64,000 nucleotides of DNA from Flavobacteriaceae bacterium HL-DH10 (GTDB lineage: Bacteria > Bacteroidota > Bacteroidia > Flavobacteriales > Flavobacteriaceae), in the NCBI GenBank assembly GCA_031826515.1, contig CP134536.1, forward strand, positions 3,726,501 through 3,790,500, written 5' to 3'. Made by a program: the position numbers and the translations under genes. The notes beneath the pieces are model-generated. The model was not told the DNA's origin. It saw only the letters and a program-made list of their open reading frames with translations, and made no database searches. Numbering within the stretch: the first letter of the stretch is position 1; each line of letters opens with the position of its first letter. This document shows, piece by piece, positions 62,411-64,000 of the stretch.

Positions 62411-63061
62411 TTACATTTTCCCAGCTTTCTTTAAAACAAACAATAAAACTATTGGTAAAGCTAATAAACCAATCATAAGTAAATTGGTTTGAAATAACCA
62501 TGGAGATAAAATTAAAGTAATGACATAGCCACCAATAGCACCACCAAAATGAGCATCATGACCTATATTGCCAATTCTTTTTTTCATTCCGTAAATAGAA
62601 TATAATAAATACCCTATACCAAAAATATATGCAGGAATTGGGATAGGTATAAAAAACATTATTAAACTCATACCTGGTTGTAACAAAATAGCTGAATACA
62701 AAACACCTGTTACTGCACCGCTAGCCCCTACAGCACTATACTGGTATTCATTTTTATGAAAATATAGCGATAACAAATTACCAAAAAACAAACTCCCTAT
62801 ATAAATCAATAAGAAACTAACTATACCAACATAATTAATTACTGTACCTGCAAAAAAATATAAGGTTAGCATATTAAATAATAAATGCTGCGTATCTGCA
62901 TGTAAAAACCCAGAACTAAATAAACGTATTTTTTCTCCACGTTGTATACCGCCAACATTAAACTTATATTGATCGAAAAAACCATAGTCACCAAAACCTT
63001 TATAAGATATAATAACATTGGCTGCTATAATTATTATAGTAACTAAATCTAAATTGCCCAT
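62411..63061 (-). CDS. Rhomboid intramembrane serine protease
   Basis: The 216-residue protein has about six membrane segments. HADTQHLLFNML is the conserved loop and helix of rhomboids, GASGAVTG has the catalytic Ser114, and GHDAHFGGAIGGYV has the paired catalytic His171. These are the defining residues of an active intramembrane protease. Substrates are unknown. It is divergent from the acyltransferase gene, with 61 bases between starts, and convergent with the lipoprotein gene. Confidence 0.9.
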   Translation of the reverse strand: MGNLDLVTIIIIAANVIISYKGFGDYGFFDQYKFNVGGIQRGEKIRLFSSGFLHADTQHLLFNMLTLYFFAGTVINYVGIVSFLLIYIGSLFFGNLLSLYFHKNEYQYSAVGASGAVTGVLYSAILLQPGMSLIMFFIPIPIPAYIFGIGYLLYSIYGMKKRIGNIGHDAHFGGAIGGYVITLILSPWLFQTNLLMIGLLALPIVLLFVLKKAGKM

Positions 63062-63090
63062 TACTTAAAAATTTTAATTTCAAATTAGCA

Positions 63091-63098
63091 TATATTTG
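63091..63098 (+). promoter_or_regulatory. Candidate -7 box of the acyltransferase promoter
   Basis: TATATTTG matches TAnnTTTG, 24 bases before the ATG at 63123, in the short divergent gap with the rhomboid gene. No -33 TTTG is seen. Confidence 0.4.
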
Positions 63099-63122
63099 CT
63101 GCTACAAATCTAAAATTAATTC

Positions 63123-63998
63123 ATGCAATTTCTAGCATATATTCTTGTTTATCCTCTTTTATGGTTAATATCTATTTTACCCTTTAAAATACTATACGTT
63201 GTATCTGATGGTGTTTATGTATTACTGTATTACATTATTGGATACAGAAAAAAAGTAGTTACCAATAACTTAAAGCTTGTTTTTCCCAACAAAACTGAAA
63301 CAGAAATAAAAGTCATCAGAAAAAAATTCTATCACCATTTATGTGATATGTTTTTAGAAATGGCAAAAACCATGACGATTTCTGAAAAATCATTAAAAAA
63401 ACGTTTTAAAATTAAAAACCCTGAAGAATTAAAACGACTTGAGGCCTTAAATAAAAGTATTATTTTAATTTTTGGGCATTATGCTAGTTGGGAATGGTCT
63501 ATTGTTATTCAAAACTATATTAATTTTAAAGGATTAGCCGTTTATAAGCAATTAGCAAACAAATATTTTGATAAGCTTGTTAGAGATATTCGGTCAAAAT
63601 TTAACACCTCTTTAATTAGCACAAAAGAAACTATATCCGCTATTAATCATAATGAGGAAAATGGTATAAAAAGTATCACTGGTTTTTTAAGCGATCAATC
63701 TCCTAGACTCACTAAAGATGTATATTGGAGTTCGTTTATGGGTATAGAAGTTCCGTGTTTTACAGGTGCTGAACGTTTAGCAAAAAAATTAGATTTATCT
63801 ACCGCCTTTTTAAAAGTAACCAAAGTAAAACGTGGATATTATGAAGCTGAAATTATGACACTTGCTGAAAACTCAAACGATTATAAAGACTACGAACTTA
63901 CCGATATGTTTTTACGCGAAGTTGAAAAGCAAATTTATGAAGCACCTGAATATTATTTTTGGACTCATAAACGTTGGAAACATAAAGGAAAGAAGTAA
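63123..63998 (+). CDS. LpxL/HtrB-family lipid A or aminolipid acyltransferase
   Basis: The 291-residue protein has an N-terminal membrane anchor (LAYILVYPLLWLISILPFKI) and the acyltransferase box IILIFGHYASWEW (HxxxxE). It continues with SITGFLSDQSPRLTKDVYW and EYYFWTHKRWKHKG at the end, as in lysophospholipid acyltransferases of the lipid A late-acylation family. In Bacteroidota some members acylate lipid A and others make glycine or ornithine lipids, so the exact acceptor is open. It ends two bases before the window end. Confidence 0.87.
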   Translation: MQFLAYILVYPLLWLISILPFKILYVVSDGVYVLLYYIIGYRKKVVTNNLKLVFPNKTETEIKVIRKKFYHHLCDMFLEMAKTMTISEKSLKKRFKIKNPEELKRLEALNKSIILIFGHYASWEWSIVIQNYINFKGLAVYKQLANKYFDKLVRDIRSKFNTSLISTKETISAINHNEENGIKSITGFLSDQSPRLTKDVYWSSFMGIEVPCFTGAERLAKKLDLSTAFLKVTKVKRGYYEAEIMTLAENSNDYKDYELTDMFLREVEKQIYEAPEYYFWTHKRWKHKGKK

Positions 63999-64000
63999 AT

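Overview
The window looks like a contiguous piece of chromosome from a low-GC, probably marine member of the Flavobacteriaceae (Bacteroidota). The reasons are: very AT-rich DNA; few Shine-Dalgarno sites; -7 boxes of the TAnnTTTG type, once with a well-spaced TTTG -33 box; type IX secretion (T9SS) genes (PorQ, PorP/SprF, PorE-like proteins, a type B C-terminal sorting domain); many secreted or lipoprotein genes; and family-typical core genes. I did not attempt a genus.

Layout. 1-2.1 kb: end of threonine synthase and a ClsC-like phospholipase D lipoprotein. 2.2-13.4 kb: a pectin/rhamnogalacturonan cluster. It holds a decayed and an intact DUF1593 (Sde182-like) gene, a GH105 hydrolase, an embedded two-component system, an SGNH esterase, a PepSY-like repeat protein, a PL10 pectate lyase and two tandem PL1 pectate lyases. 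A 40-bp repeat precedes both likely transcription units. 13.6-17.7 kb: gcvT, an RmlD-like reductase, a pterin dehydratase, yebC and a Gfo/Idh/MocA oxidoreductase. 17.7-23.5 kb, minus strand: a NYN-LOTUS protein, a Kdo-type operon (kdsB, HAD phosphatase, iron alcohol dehydrogenase, acyltransferase) and a RecD-like helicase. 23.6-27.1 kb: a membrane protein, DUF3822, rsmD and two secreted proteins. 27.2-27.5 kb: RNase P RNA on the minus strand.

27.6-32 kb is the most unusual stretch. A frameshifted DUF4238-like gene sits between short inverted repeats like an inserted cassette. It is followed by dnaX, split by an A9 run so that a 361-residue gamma and a 574-residue tau could both be made. Next come a lipoprotein and miaE, whose last codons are displaced by an A7 run. 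Three homopolymer frameshifts in 3.2 kb need a read-level check; only dnaX has a known biological precedent.

32-36.3 kb: a beta-barrel protein, ppx, ppk1 and sixA (minus strand). 36.7-48.6 kb: a T9SS surface module made of a 2312-residue cysteine-bearing repeat protein with a type B C-terminal domain, a PorP/SprF protein and two tandem PorE-like proteins (TPR, propeller, carboxypeptidase-regulatory-like and OmpA domains). 49-64 kb: mostly minus-strand housekeeping genes (CAP protein, pdxH, the pyrR-pyrB-rnz operon, rpsA, cmk, porQ, lon, rhomboid) with a LysM/BON protein, a lipoprotein and an LpxL-like acyltransferase on the plus strand.

I saw no tRNA, rRNA, CRISPR array, intact insertion sequence or prophage. 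No search was run: family names rest on motifs read by eye, and promoter and operator calls are pattern matches.
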